Positions 1 to 5,694 of a stretch of DNA of 6,534 bases are shown here, piece after piece. The number at the start of each line of letters is the position of its first letter. The first letter of the stretch is position 1. The DNA is from Acidobacteriaceae bacterium (lineage in GTDB: Bacteria > Acidobacteriota > Terriglobia > Terriglobales > Acidobacteriaceae). The stretch covers positions 1-6,534 of the forward strand of contig PLKR01000352.1 of the NCBI GenBank assembly GCA_003140655.1, given 5' to 3'. Under the pieces are notes generated by a model. The model saw only the letters and a program-made list of their open reading frames with translations. It was not told where the DNA came from and did no database searches. The position numbers and the translations under genes are program-made.

Positions 1-293
1 CACCCATGATGAAGTCTGCGGAATATGCCATTGCCGAGCGCGATGGCCTGACCATCCACTTCATGAAAGCCGCATCCGAAGAAGTCATGCGCTGCGTCCG
101 TGGCCATACCGAGATCTACATCGAGGTTTCCAACATCGCGTCGCTGTGGGAGCACGTGAAGACGTTCAAAGACCGGCACAAAATTCGCGATTTATTCGAC
201 CGAGACTACGGCATGACCGAGTTCCACATCGGCGATCCCAACGGCTGTCTGGTCTTTGTCGGGGAGCCAACGCACGAGCGAAAGCAAGCTTAG
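1..293 (+). CDS. VOC/glyoxalase-family protein, C-terminal part (5' end outside the window)
   Basis: Partial gene. The frame is open to the left edge, and the first ATG (position 6) would leave out the N-terminal strand and helix of a vicinal-oxygen-chelate domain, so the real start lies upstream. The visible 95 residues show the second half of a betaalphabetabetabeta module: an 'ERDGLTIHF' strand pair, then 'TEIYIEVSNIASLWEHV', and an ending 'FHIGDPNGCLVFVGE'. The last is the typical C-terminal strand with its GDPxG turn and terminal Glu. In this family the His of the first strand pair and Glu residues of later strands often bind metal, and His in 'LTIHF' and Glu in 'FVGE' are candidates here. 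Members include glyoxalase I, bleomycin- and fosfomycin-resistance proteins and many uncharacterised small enzymes, and the sequence does not say which. It stops 94 bp before the B12 aptamer and reads in the same direction. Fold assignment is fairly secure; function is unknown. Confidence 0.8.
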   Translation, partial: PMMKSAEYAIAERDGLTIHFMKAASEEVMRCVRGHTEIYIEVSNIASLWEHVKTFKDRHKIRDLFDRDYGMTEFHIGDPNGCLVFVGEPTHERKQA

Positions 294-318
294 AGACATG
301 AAGGCGATTGGCTGAGAT

Positions 319-348
319 TTGACTTAGGCCCAATCCTTCCACTAAATT
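319..348 (+). promoter_or_regulatory. Candidate sigma70-type promoter for the B12-controlled receptor gene
   Basis: TTGACT at 319-324 and TAAATT at 343-348 are separated by 18 bp. The first matches the -35 consensus at five of six positions and the second matches the -10 consensus at four of six. Initiation would fall near 355, about 30 nt before the first paired element of the riboswitch, so the whole aptamer would be in the transcript. It sits just after the end of the upstream VOC gene. The -10 match is mediocre, so this is a prediction only. Confidence 0.4.
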
Positions 349-386
349 CCTCACACCACTATTTTCCAGTTCTTTGAAATATCCTT

Positions 387-596
387 CGGTTTGCGCGTCT
401 TTGCCCCATAGCAAAGACAGGGAAGCGGGTGCAATTCCCGCGCTGCCGCGCAACTGTAAGCGAGAAAATCGCAGCCGTCCACTGGGAGAATTCCCGGGAA
501 GGCCGTCTGCAAATCCGGACGCTCCGGCCAATTGCTAATTGCCAATTGCTGCTCGACGCATCCTCACTCGCAAAGCCAGGAGACCGGCGTAAACCG
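387..596 (+). promoter_or_regulatory. Cobalamin (adenosylcobalamin-type) riboswitch aptamer
   Basis: Conserved elements occur in the expected order. The closing stem P1 pairs CGGTTT (387-392) with AAACCG (591-596) perfectly. A hairpin pairs GTCTTTGC (397-404) with GCAAAGAC (411-418). GCGGG (425-429) pairs with CCCGC (437-441). Next come the core GCTGCCGCGCAACTGTAAG (442-460), a GCGA/TCGC mini-stem (460-463/469-472), the conserved CCACTGG (479-485) and GGGAAGGC (496-503) segments, a variable arm, and the B12 box GCCAGGAGACCGGCG (575-589). Cobalamin-bound RNAs of this class usually shut off expression of uptake and synthesis genes. Here the gene 39 nt downstream is a TonB-dependent receptor, which fits feedback control of B12 uptake. 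No intrinsic terminator follows the aptamer, so control is probably at translation initiation. The variable arm (about 504-571) is longer than the minimum and includes a short tandem repeat. Confidence 0.96.
527..550 (+). repeat. Short tandem repeat inside the variable arm of the riboswitch
   Basis: GCCAATTGCT occurs at 527-536 and again at 541-550, a 14-nt period with AATT between the copies. It follows a CCGGA/TCCGG hairpin (515-519/523-527) and precedes the B12 box. It lies in the part of the aptamer known to vary between species, so it probably does not disturb the ligand pocket. It may have arisen by slippage. Confidence 0.7.
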
Positions 597-608
597 TCCA
601 ACTTAACC

Positions 609-628
609 CCTTTCGCGTGAAAAGGAGG
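609..628 (+). promoter_or_regulatory. Shine-Dalgarno site with a sequestering hairpin (riboswitch expression platform)
   Basis: AGGAGG (623-628) is a strong ribosome-binding site, 6 nt before the ATG at 635. CCTTT (609-613) can pair with AAAGG (621-625) around a seven-base loop, CGCGTGA, which covers the first half of the site. In many B12 riboswitches a hairpin that hides the ribosome-binding site forms a kissing-loop contact with the aptamer when ligand is bound. The position 13 nt after P1 suits that role. The pairing is visible; the kissing contact is inferred. Confidence 0.65.
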
Positions 629-634
629 ATGGTT

Positions 635-2830
635 ATGCGTGCACTTTGCGTTTCGTTGTTGCTTTTCGTTGCTCTCGCGGCAGCATCCGCTGCCGATCTC
701 AAGGTCAAAGTCATCGATCCCCAATCCGCCGCGGTCTCCGGCGCGCAAGTTTCCTTGTTTTCAAAAGGGACAGACACTCCCCTAAAGATTGCCACGTCTT
801 CGGCCGAGGGAATTGCCATCTTCAACGAGTTGTCCCCCGGCAACTACCAGATTCAAGTCCTGGCTCCGGGCTTCGCTCCGCAGACCGAAGACGTCGCCGC
901 CCATTCCGACGCGATCACGATCCAACTGCATCTCGCCACAGCGTCGGAAACCGTAGTCGTGACTGCGACCAGAACGCTGGTGCCAGCCGGAGAAACCGGC
1001 GCCAGCATCTCAACTCTGGAGAACGCACAACTGGAAACCATGCAGCCCATTGCCGCCGCCGATGCTGTTCGCTTTCTCCCCGGCGCCGTGGTGAATACCG
1101 CGGGCCAGCGCGGAGGCATATCGTCGCTGTTCGTGCGCGGCGGCGAATCCACCTACAACAAGGTGATTGTCGATGGTGTTGCCATCGATAACCCGGGCGA
1201 AACGTTTGATTTTGGCACTCTGCCTTTGGCGCAAGCGGATCGCCTGGAATTTGTGCGGGGCACGCAGAGCACTCTGTACGGCTCCGATGCCATGACCAGC
1301 GTCGTGCAGGTTTGGACGCGCACCGGAAGCACTCCGGTCCCTGAACTCCGCTTTGGCGCCGATGGAGGAAATTTCGGAACGGCCAGCGGCTACGCATCTC
1401 TGGCCGGCGCCCACGAACGCTTCGACTACGACCTGTTCGGCAATCAATTCAACAGCAACGGGCTGGGCGTGAACGATGGGTACTCGGATTCGCTTCAGGG
1501 CGCGAATGTCGGCATGGCTATTACCGATCACGCCGCGCTGCGCCTGCGGGTTCGCCACTCCAACAGTCAGACCGGTTTACCGGGGGAGTGGAATTTCAAC
1601 GGCGATCCGCTCCTCGCTCCCGACCCCAGCGAATCGTCGCATTTGAACAGCCTGCTCGGCAGCGCGGAGCTCACTGTGGCAGCGCCTTCGGGGTGGCAGC
1701 ACCGCTTGACCGGCTTCGACTATCTCTACCGCTACACCGACGTGAACCTGAACAGCAATCCCGCCAGCTACGACTCGTTTCCTGATACCTACGACACCCA
1801 CGTCAACCGCGTGGGATTCGAATATCAAGGCGATTATTCCGAGCGGAAGTCAGCCCATTTCGCGGCTCACACCACCTTTGGATATCGCATCGAGAATGAG
1901 ACCGGCGTCGTGAACGATCTGGATTTCCCTCCCGCCGCTCCCGGGCAACGTTTGGATCAGGACGCATATCTGCAACAGCAGCTTGCCTGGGGCAGGCTCT
2001 CGGCGATCGCGGGTGGACGTTTCGTTCACAGCAGCGCATACGGCAATACAGGAGTGCCGCGGGTTGCGCTTACTCTGCTTGCATTACGCGGCGGAGAACT
2101 GTTTTCGGGCACTCGCGTGCGTTTTTCCTATGCCACCGGATTCATGGAACCTGCCCTCTACGAAACCTTTGGTGAGTCTGCGTATGGCTACGCGCCGAAT
2201 CATGGCCTGTTGCCGGAGCGCACTCGAGCCTTTGAAGCCGGCTTCGAGCAGAAATTGTTCGCCGGCCGCTATGCCCTGAACGCAACCTACTTCAACAATC
2301 TTTTCCATGATCAGATTGAGGCCATACCCACCCCGACGGGCGAGTACCAGTTCTTCAACCTGAAACAATCTTTCGCTCAGGGCGCCGAAGCTGAGCTGCA
2401 AGGCAGGATCAGCTCGAGATTGTCGCTGACCACGGCCTACACCTATACCTCGACTGAGATACTCGAAAATCCGGAATGTACGCCGGCAAATCCTTGCAGC
2501 TTTCCGTATGCCCCGGGAGATCCCTTGCTGCGTCGCCCCAAGCATTCGGCAACAACCCTGCTGAGTTATCTGGGAACGCGGTGGGGTGGAAACCTGAGTG
2601 GAAGCTTCGTAGGTCCGCGCCCCGATTCCGATTTCGATGGCTTCAACATCGGCCACGCCGCCGGCTACGTCCGTGCCGACCTCGGCGGATGGTATGCCAT
2701 CAACTCCCGCGTCACCGCCTATGCGAACGTCGAGAACGCCCTCGACCGCCGCTACAACGAAGTCGTCGGCTATCCCGCCCTGCCCGTCAACTTCCGTGCC
2801 GGGTTTCGCTTTCGCATCGGAGGAGAATAA
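635..2830 (+). CDS. btuB: TonB-dependent outer-membrane receptor, probable cobalamin transporter (BtuB-type)
   Basis: 731-residue outer-membrane transporter, predicted to bring cobalamin into the periplasm using TonB/ExbBD energy. The ATG at 635 is chosen because AGGAGG lies 6 nt upstream; the GTG at 617 would place the Shine-Dalgarno site inside the gene. Residues 1-19 form a signal peptide ending in ASA. Residues about 21-103 look like a carboxypeptidase-regulatory-like beta-sandwich ('SGAQVSLF', 'LSPGNYQIQVLAPGF'), common in acidobacterial and Bacteroidetes receptors and absent from E. coli BtuB, which explains part of the extra length over its roughly 600 residues. ETVVVTATR (105-113) resembles the BtuB TonB box. 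The plug follows ('FVRGGESTYNKVIVDGV', 'RLEFVRGTQSTLYGSDA'), then a beta-barrel from about 240, with 'RPDSDFDGFN' and 'ANVENALDRRYNEV' near the end. The mature protein has only two cysteines, 615 and 621. The substrate is inferred mainly from the upstream B12 riboswitch; another corrinoid is possible. Confidence 0.9.
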   Translation: MRALCVSLLLFVALAAASAADLKVKVIDPQSAAVSGAQVSLFSKGTDTPLKIATSSAEGIAIFNELSPGNYQIQVLAPGFAPQTEDVAAHSDAITIQLHLATASETVVVTATRTLVPAGETGASISTLENAQLETMQPIAAADAVRFLPGAVVNTAGQRGGISSLFVRGGESTYNKVIVDGVAIDNPGETFDFGTLPLAQADRLEFVRGTQSTLYGSDAMTSVVQVWTRTGSTPVPELRFGADGGNFGTASGYASLAGAHERFDYDLFGNQFNSNGLGVNDGYSDSLQGANVGMAITDHAALRLRVRHSNSQTGLPGEWNFNGDPLLAPDPSESSHLNSLLGSAELTVAAPSGWQHRLTGFDYLYRYTDVNLNSNPASYDSFPDTYDTHVNRVGFEYQGDYSERKSAHFAAHTTFGYRIENETGVVNDLDFPPAAPGQRLDQDAYLQQQLAWGRLSAIAGGRFVHSSAYGNTGVPRVALTLLALRGGELFSGTRVRFSYATGFMEPALYETFGESAYGYAPNHGLLPERTRAFEAGFEQKLFAGRYALNATYFNNLFHDQIEAIPTPTGEYQFFNLKQSFAQGAEAELQGRISSRLSLTTAYTYTSTEILENPECTPANPCSFPYAPGDPLLRRPKHSATTLLSYLGTRWGGNLSGSFVGPRPDSDFDGFNIGHAAGYVRADLGGWYAINSRVTAYANVENALDRRYNEVVGYPALPVNFRAGFRFRIGGE

Positions 2831-2853
2831 ATCAGGAAGGGACTGAAATCGTG

Positions 2854-2919
2854 GGGACAGCCGCCTCGTGTCATGGAACTGAACACGCCTCGGCTGTCCC
2901 GCCGAGCGCAGCGAGGCGG
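2854..2919. repeat. Intergenic composite palindromic repeat between convergent genes
   Basis: GGGACAGCCG (2854-2863) pairs perfectly with CGGCTGTCCC (2891-2900). After a 3x3 mismatch formed by CCT on both sides, CGTGT (2867-2871) pairs with ACACG (2883-2887) around an 11-nt loop. A second imperfect hairpin follows at once, CCGCC (2899-2903) with GGCGG (2915-2919), its inner arms GC/GC closing on a GCA loop. CCGCCTCG (2861-2868) can instead pair perfectly with CGAGGCGG (2912-2919), so two folds compete. GGGACAGCCG palindromes followed by a GCCGAGCGCAGC-like tail are, from memory, a frequent interspersed intergenic element in acidobacteria. It lies between two convergent stop codons and could end transcription from both sides, but it has no U-tract. 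Confidence 0.8.
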
Positions 2920-2989
2920 ATCTCAGGCTGACGGAAAACTGACTTTGTCTTGGAGTAGAGCAGCGGTGGCGCCGCGAAAACAGGTTTGT

Positions 2990-3688
2990 TCAACTGACCT
3001 TCTCGGGCTCCCTCACCATCGCAATCGGCATGGACGCGGCCATCTTTCCGCCGAAATACTTCGTCCGTGCCAACAACAGTTTCTCGATGTCAACCCCGGT
3101 CAGCGGCTGCTGCCGGCCCAGCAGATGCGTAACCAGCGCAATCTGCGCAAAGTGTTCCACCGTTTCCATCTTCATGTAAGCGTGCTCGATGGTATCTCCG
3201 AAGGTCACTACGCCGTGATTCGACATCAGAATGGCGTCATAGTGTGGCACGTACGGCTCCAGCGTCTGCGCCAGCTCCGACGTCCCTGGCGTGCCGTAGC
3301 GCGCCAGCGGAATGCATCCCAGCCCCATCACCACTTCGCAGACCAGAGGTTCGGTCAGTGCCATGCCGGCAGCGGCGAATCCGGTTGCGGTCGGCGGGTG
3401 CGCATGCACGATCGCCTGAATGTCGGGCCGGGTGCGGTAAATCAGCAGATGCATCCCGATCTCGCTGGTCACATTCCGCCGTCCCGCCACCCGCGTGCCC
3501 TCCAGGTCCACGATCACCATGTCCCCGGCTCGCATCGCCCCCTTGCTCACGCACGTGGGCGTCACCAGGATCCGCTCCCGGTCCAGCCGGACTGAGAGAT
3601 TACCGTCCATCGCCGCCACGAATCCGCGCTCGTGCAGCATGCGCCCGTAACGAACAATTTCTTCTCTGTGTTTTCGTTCAGCGGACAT
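2990..3688 (-). CDS. Class II aldolase/adducin-family protein (FucA/AraD-like)
   Basis: 232-residue cytoplasmic enzyme, close to the usual 210-230 for zinc-dependent class II sugar-phosphate aldolases and 4-epimerases. The motifs are complete: 'DGNLSVR' (28-34) in the phosphate-binding region, 'TSE' with Glu76 matching the catalytic Glu73 of FucA, 'HAHPP' with His95 and His97 as zinc ligands, and 'NHGVV' with His158 as the third zinc ligand. Relatives cleave L-fuculose-1-phosphate, L-rhamnulose-1-phosphate or methylthioribulose-1-phosphate, or epimerise ribulose-5-phosphate. The motifs do not settle which, and no sugar kinase or isomerase gene lies alongside. Active catalysis is likely because all metal ligands are present. 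The ATG at the 3688 end has only a weak purine-rich site (GAGAG) 7-9 nt before it. The gene converges on the receptor gene, with the palindromic repeat between them, and diverges from queA. Confidence 0.92.
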   Translation of the reverse strand: MSAERKHREEIVRYGRMLHERGFVAAMDGNLSVRLDRERILVTPTCVSKGAMRAGDMVIVDLEGTRVAGRRNVTSEIGMHLLIYRTRPDIQAIVHAHPPTATGFAAAGMALTEPLVCEVVMGLGCIPLARYGTPGTSELAQTLEPYVPHYDAILMSNHGVVTFGDTIEHAYMKMETVEHFAQIALVTHLLGRQQPLTGVDIEKLLLARTKYFGGKMAASMPIAMVREPEKVS

Positions 3689-3745
3689 GGAAATACTCTC
3701 TCGGGGGAGGAGTGACGACCAAGCGGCAAAAGTTACAGCCCCCGC

Positions 3746-3774
3746 ATATTACCGCACTTGGCTCAAACAGACAA
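3746..3774 (-). promoter_or_regulatory. Candidate promoter for the class II aldolase gene
   Basis: On the minus strand TTGTCT (3769-3774) and TAATAT (3746-3751) are separated by exactly 17 bp, each matching its consensus at four of six positions. Transcription would begin near 3739, giving a leader of about 50 nt before the start codon at 3688. The surrounding stretch is the most AT-rich part of the divergent intergenic region, which supports a promoter here. Predicted by pattern only. Confidence 0.45.
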
Positions 3775-3865
3775 ACAAAGTTTATCAAAACCGGCAAATA
3801 GAATGTCCCAATACCGGTCGAAAGGTTGACTGTGTCTATGCCTGATCTTCCCCTTGATTCCCCCC

Positions 3866-3871
3866 TATAAT
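3866..3871 (+). promoter_or_regulatory. Perfect -10 box immediately upstream of queA
   Basis: TATAAT at 3866-3871 ends 8 nt before the GTG start at 3880. No good -35 hexamer sits 16-18 bp upstream (the 17-bp position reads TGATCT), and TTGACT at 3826-3831 is too far away. Initiation 6-8 nt after the box would fall at about 3877-3879, so the mRNA would begin at or within about 3 nt of the start codon. There is no Shine-Dalgarno sequence in between. Confidence 0.55.
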
Positions 3872-3879
3872 CGGACACC

Positions 3880-4959
3880 GTGTTGGTTTCCGACTTCAAC
3901 TTCCATCTTCCCGACGACCTCATTGCCCAGGAACCCCTCGCCACTCGCGACGAATCCCGCATGCTCTATTTGCAGCGAACCGGCGGCCGCTATTCCGACC
4001 GCCGGTTCCGCGACTTTCCGGACCTGTTGCAGCCCGGCGATCTGCTGGTTTTCAACAACACCCGCGTCTTTCCAGCGCGGCTCTATGGACGCCGCGAAGG
4101 CGCCCGCGATGTCCTCCCCGGCCGCATCGAGGTTTTGCTCACCCGCCAGCTCTCCACCCAGCCCAACGATTGGGAATGTCTGGTTCGGCCCGGCCGCAAG
4201 ATCGGCGTCGGCGAATGGCTGTTCTTTGGCGAGCGCAATCGCAATCTCGGCGAACTGCAAGCCCAGGTCTTGAGCCGAGGGGAATTCGGCGAGCGCCACA
4301 TCCGCTTTCAGCCCCCCCAGGGTAAGGACGACAACTTCTTCGCCACTCTCGATCGCATCGGCCACGTCCCCCTCCCGCCTTATATCCAACGGCCGGATTC
4401 CCTCCGCGATCGCGAGCGCTACCAAACCGTTTATGCCGAGCACCGTGGATCAGTAGCAGCCCCCACCGCCGGCCTTCATTTCACACCGGAAATCCTCGAC
4501 CGCATCCGCCACCGCGGGATCGAGACTGTCGATATCACCTTGCACGTCGGCCTGGGGACTTTTCAGCCCATCCGCGTCGAGCGCGTCGAAGATCACCAAA
4601 TCCATTCCGAGCGTTACTCCATCTCCGCCGCCGCTGCCTCCGCCATCAACCATGCGCTCCGTGCGTCGCGTCGTGTCATCGCCGTCGGCACCACCACCGT
4701 TCGAACCCTCGAACACGCGGCCCGGCTCGGCGCAGGATCTGTCGTGGCAGGCCCGGCCGCCGCCGATCTCTTCATCTATCCAGGTTTTGAATTCAAAGTG
4801 GTCAAGGCGATGCTAACCAATTTCCACCTGCCCCAATCCACTTTGCTCATGCTGGTCTGCGCTTTCGGGGGACGCGAAAACGTCCTGCGCGCCTACGAAC
4901 ACGCAGTCTGCGAGCGCTACCGCTTCTATTCTTATGGAGACTGCATGTTCATCGAATAA
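3880..4959 (+). CDS. queA: S-adenosylmethionine:tRNA ribosyltransferase-isomerase (queuosine synthesis)
   Basis: 359-residue cytoplasmic enzyme that moves the ribosyl part of S-adenosylmethionine onto preQ1 at the wobble position of GUN-anticodon tRNAs, giving epoxyqueuosine. The usual length is 340-360. Signature blocks occur in order: 'FHLPDDLIAQEPL' (8-20), 'VFNNTRVFPARL' (57-68), 'SVAAPTAGLHFT' (191-202), 'LHVGLGTFQPIR' (221-232), 'IHSERY' (241-246), 'AVGTTTVRTLE' (268-278), 'MLTNFHLPQSTLLMLV' (311-326) and 'FYSYGDCMFI' (349-358). The start must be GTG 3880 or TTG 3883, because an in-frame TAA lies at 3868-3870 and no ATG occurs before the first conserved block. There is no Shine-Dalgarno site, and a perfect -10 box sits 8 nt upstream, so leaderless translation is likely. 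No other queuosine gene is in the window. The next gene begins 84 bp downstream on the same strand. The identification is very secure. Confidence 0.98.
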   Translation: MLVSDFNFHLPDDLIAQEPLATRDESRMLYLQRTGGRYSDRRFRDFPDLLQPGDLLVFNNTRVFPARLYGRREGARDVLPGRIEVLLTRQLSTQPNDWECLVRPGRKIGVGEWLFFGERNRNLGELQAQVLSRGEFGERHIRFQPPQGKDDNFFATLDRIGHVPLPPYIQRPDSLRDRERYQTVYAEHRGSVAAPTAGLHFTPEILDRIRHRGIETVDITLHVGLGTFQPIRVERVEDHQIHSERYSISAAAASAINHALRASRRVIAVGTTTVRTLEHAARLGAGSVVAGPAAADLFIYPGFEFKVVKAMLTNFHLPQSTLLMLVCAFGGRENVLRAYEHAVCERYRFYSYGDCMFIE

Positions 4960-5021
4960 AATCCTCTATGCTCCCCTGTGTTTAGTTTTTTCTCACCCCA
5001 CGAATGCCCCACCCGCTGCGG

Positions 5022-5037
5022 TATACTCTTCCGGGAG
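5022..5037 (+). promoter_or_regulatory. Candidate -10 box and ribosome-binding site for the cysteine dioxygenase gene
   Basis: TATACT (5022-5027) matches the -10 consensus at five of six positions. GGGAG (5033-5037) is a Shine-Dalgarno-like site 6 nt before the ATG at 5044, and it decides that start. A -35 element at the right distance is not evident. If the -10 box is used, the leader would be only about 10 nt and would start inside the Shine-Dalgarno site, so readthrough from queA is an equally good explanation for expression. Confidence 0.4.
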
Positions 5038-5043
5038 AAGTCG

Positions 5044-5619
5044 ATGACCACTGCGACAAAGCAGGTTTCGATCCACAATCTTGTCGCCGAACTCCGCAAG
5101 TTTCCCGAAGCCGCCTTTGATCACACCGAGCAACTCCGCAGATTCCTTCAGGCCGCCCGGGTCGAGCCCGACTCTTTGTCGCCCTATCTCACGTGGGACC
5201 GCCAGCACTACACCCGCAACCTGATCGACAAGACTCCTCTCTACGAGTTAGTTGGCATCTGCTGGGAGGTCGGCCAGGCCAGTTCCGTCCACAACCACCG
5301 CGACCAGAACTGCTGGATGGCCGTCCCCATCGGCCGTTTGCTGGTCGAGAACTTCCACGTTGTGCATCAGGACATCGTTCTCGGCAAATGCACCATCCAG
5401 GCCGCCGAAACCGTCGAGATGAATGTGTCGCACCCTTGCGCCGTCGACCCGCTCGAACCCGTCCACCGAGTCTTCAATCCGCGTGAGTTCAATCAGCGCG
5501 CCGTTAGCCTGCACGTATATTCGCGCCCCTTCGACACCTGCGTCGTTTACTCCGCCGAGCAGGGAACCTGCGGCGAAATCCAACTGCACTACACCACCCA
5601 GTACGGAAAACCAACGTAA
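5044..5619 (+). CDS. Cysteine dioxygenase (type I, Arg-type thiol dioxygenase)
   Basis: 191-residue cupin-fold non-haem iron enzyme, predicted to oxidise L-cysteine to cysteine sulfinate in the cytoplasm. Aligned by eye with rat CDO, all active-site residues are found: iron ligands His83 and His85 in 'VHNHRDQNC' (rat H86, H88) and His141 in 'PVHRV' (rat H140); Arg58 in 'HYTRNLID' (rat R60), which binds the cysteine carboxylate; and the Ser155-His157-Tyr159 triad in 'VSLHVYS' (rat S153-H155-Y157). Cys90 lies at the position of rat Cys93, the partner of the Cys-Tyr cross-link, which is unusual because most bacterial enzymes have Gly there. Arg rather than Gln at position 58 argues against a 3-mercaptopropionate dioxygenase. 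The ATG at 5044 is preferred over the in-frame GTG at 4978, because GGGAG lies 6 nt before it and homology begins only after it. It lies 84 bp after queA and 75 bp before the next gene. Confidence 0.93.
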   Translation: MTTATKQVSIHNLVAELRKFPEAAFDHTEQLRRFLQAARVEPDSLSPYLTWDRQHYTRNLIDKTPLYELVGICWEVGQASSVHNHRDQNCWMAVPIGRLLVENFHVVHQDIVLGKCTIQAAETVEMNVSHPCAVDPLEPVHRVFNPREFNQRAVSLHVYSRPFDTCVVYSAEQGTCGEIQLHYTTQYGKPT

Positions 5620-5656
5620 CTTCCGCAGCTGGAAAACCTGTTGGTCACCAGAACTC

Positions 5657-5683
5657 CTCGGGTTAACTTACCGAGTGGGGAGG
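5657..5683 (+). promoter_or_regulatory. Hairpin and ribosome-binding site upstream of the anchored-protein gene
   Basis: CTCGG (5657-5661) pairs with CCGAG (5671-5675) around a nine-base loop, and the purine run GGGGAGG (5677-5683) follows directly. The purine run lies 11 nt before the ATG at 5695, slightly farther than ideal. CTCC (5654-5657) could alternatively pair with GGAG inside the purine run, so local folding could affect access to the site. No promoter hexamers stand out in the 75-bp gap, which fits co-transcription with the preceding gene. Confidence 0.35.
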
Positions 5684-5694
5684 TTGATGCCCGC

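Noticed and set aside
617..634. GTG at 617 as the start of the receptor gene
   Set aside because: The AGGAGG site would lie inside the coding region with nothing suitable upstream, and the start would overlap the predicted control hairpin. The ATG at 635 has ideal spacing and begins a clean signal peptide.
2084..2656. 190-residue open frame on the minus strand inside the receptor gene
   Set aside because: It lies wholly within a well-supported gene on the other strand, has no ribosome-binding site evidence and no family features.
2873..3595. Long open frame on the plus strand opposite the class II aldolase
   Set aside because: It is the antisense shadow of a gene with all catalytic motifs. 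Its translation is rich in Arg, His and Gln with no recognisable fold, and it starts inside the palindromic repeat.
3790..3818. ACCGG/CCGGT inverted repeat in the divergent intergenic region as an operator
   Set aside because: Only five base pairs with a 19-nt gap; this is expected by chance in GC-rich DNA.
3826..3831. TTGACT as the -35 element for queA
   Set aside because: It is 34 bp from the TATAAT box, far outside the 16-18 bp needed, and nothing like a -10 box lies 17 bp after it.
4981..4991. T-run after queA as an intrinsic terminator
   Set aside because: Six Ts occur at 4986-4991, but no stable GC-rich stem precedes them.
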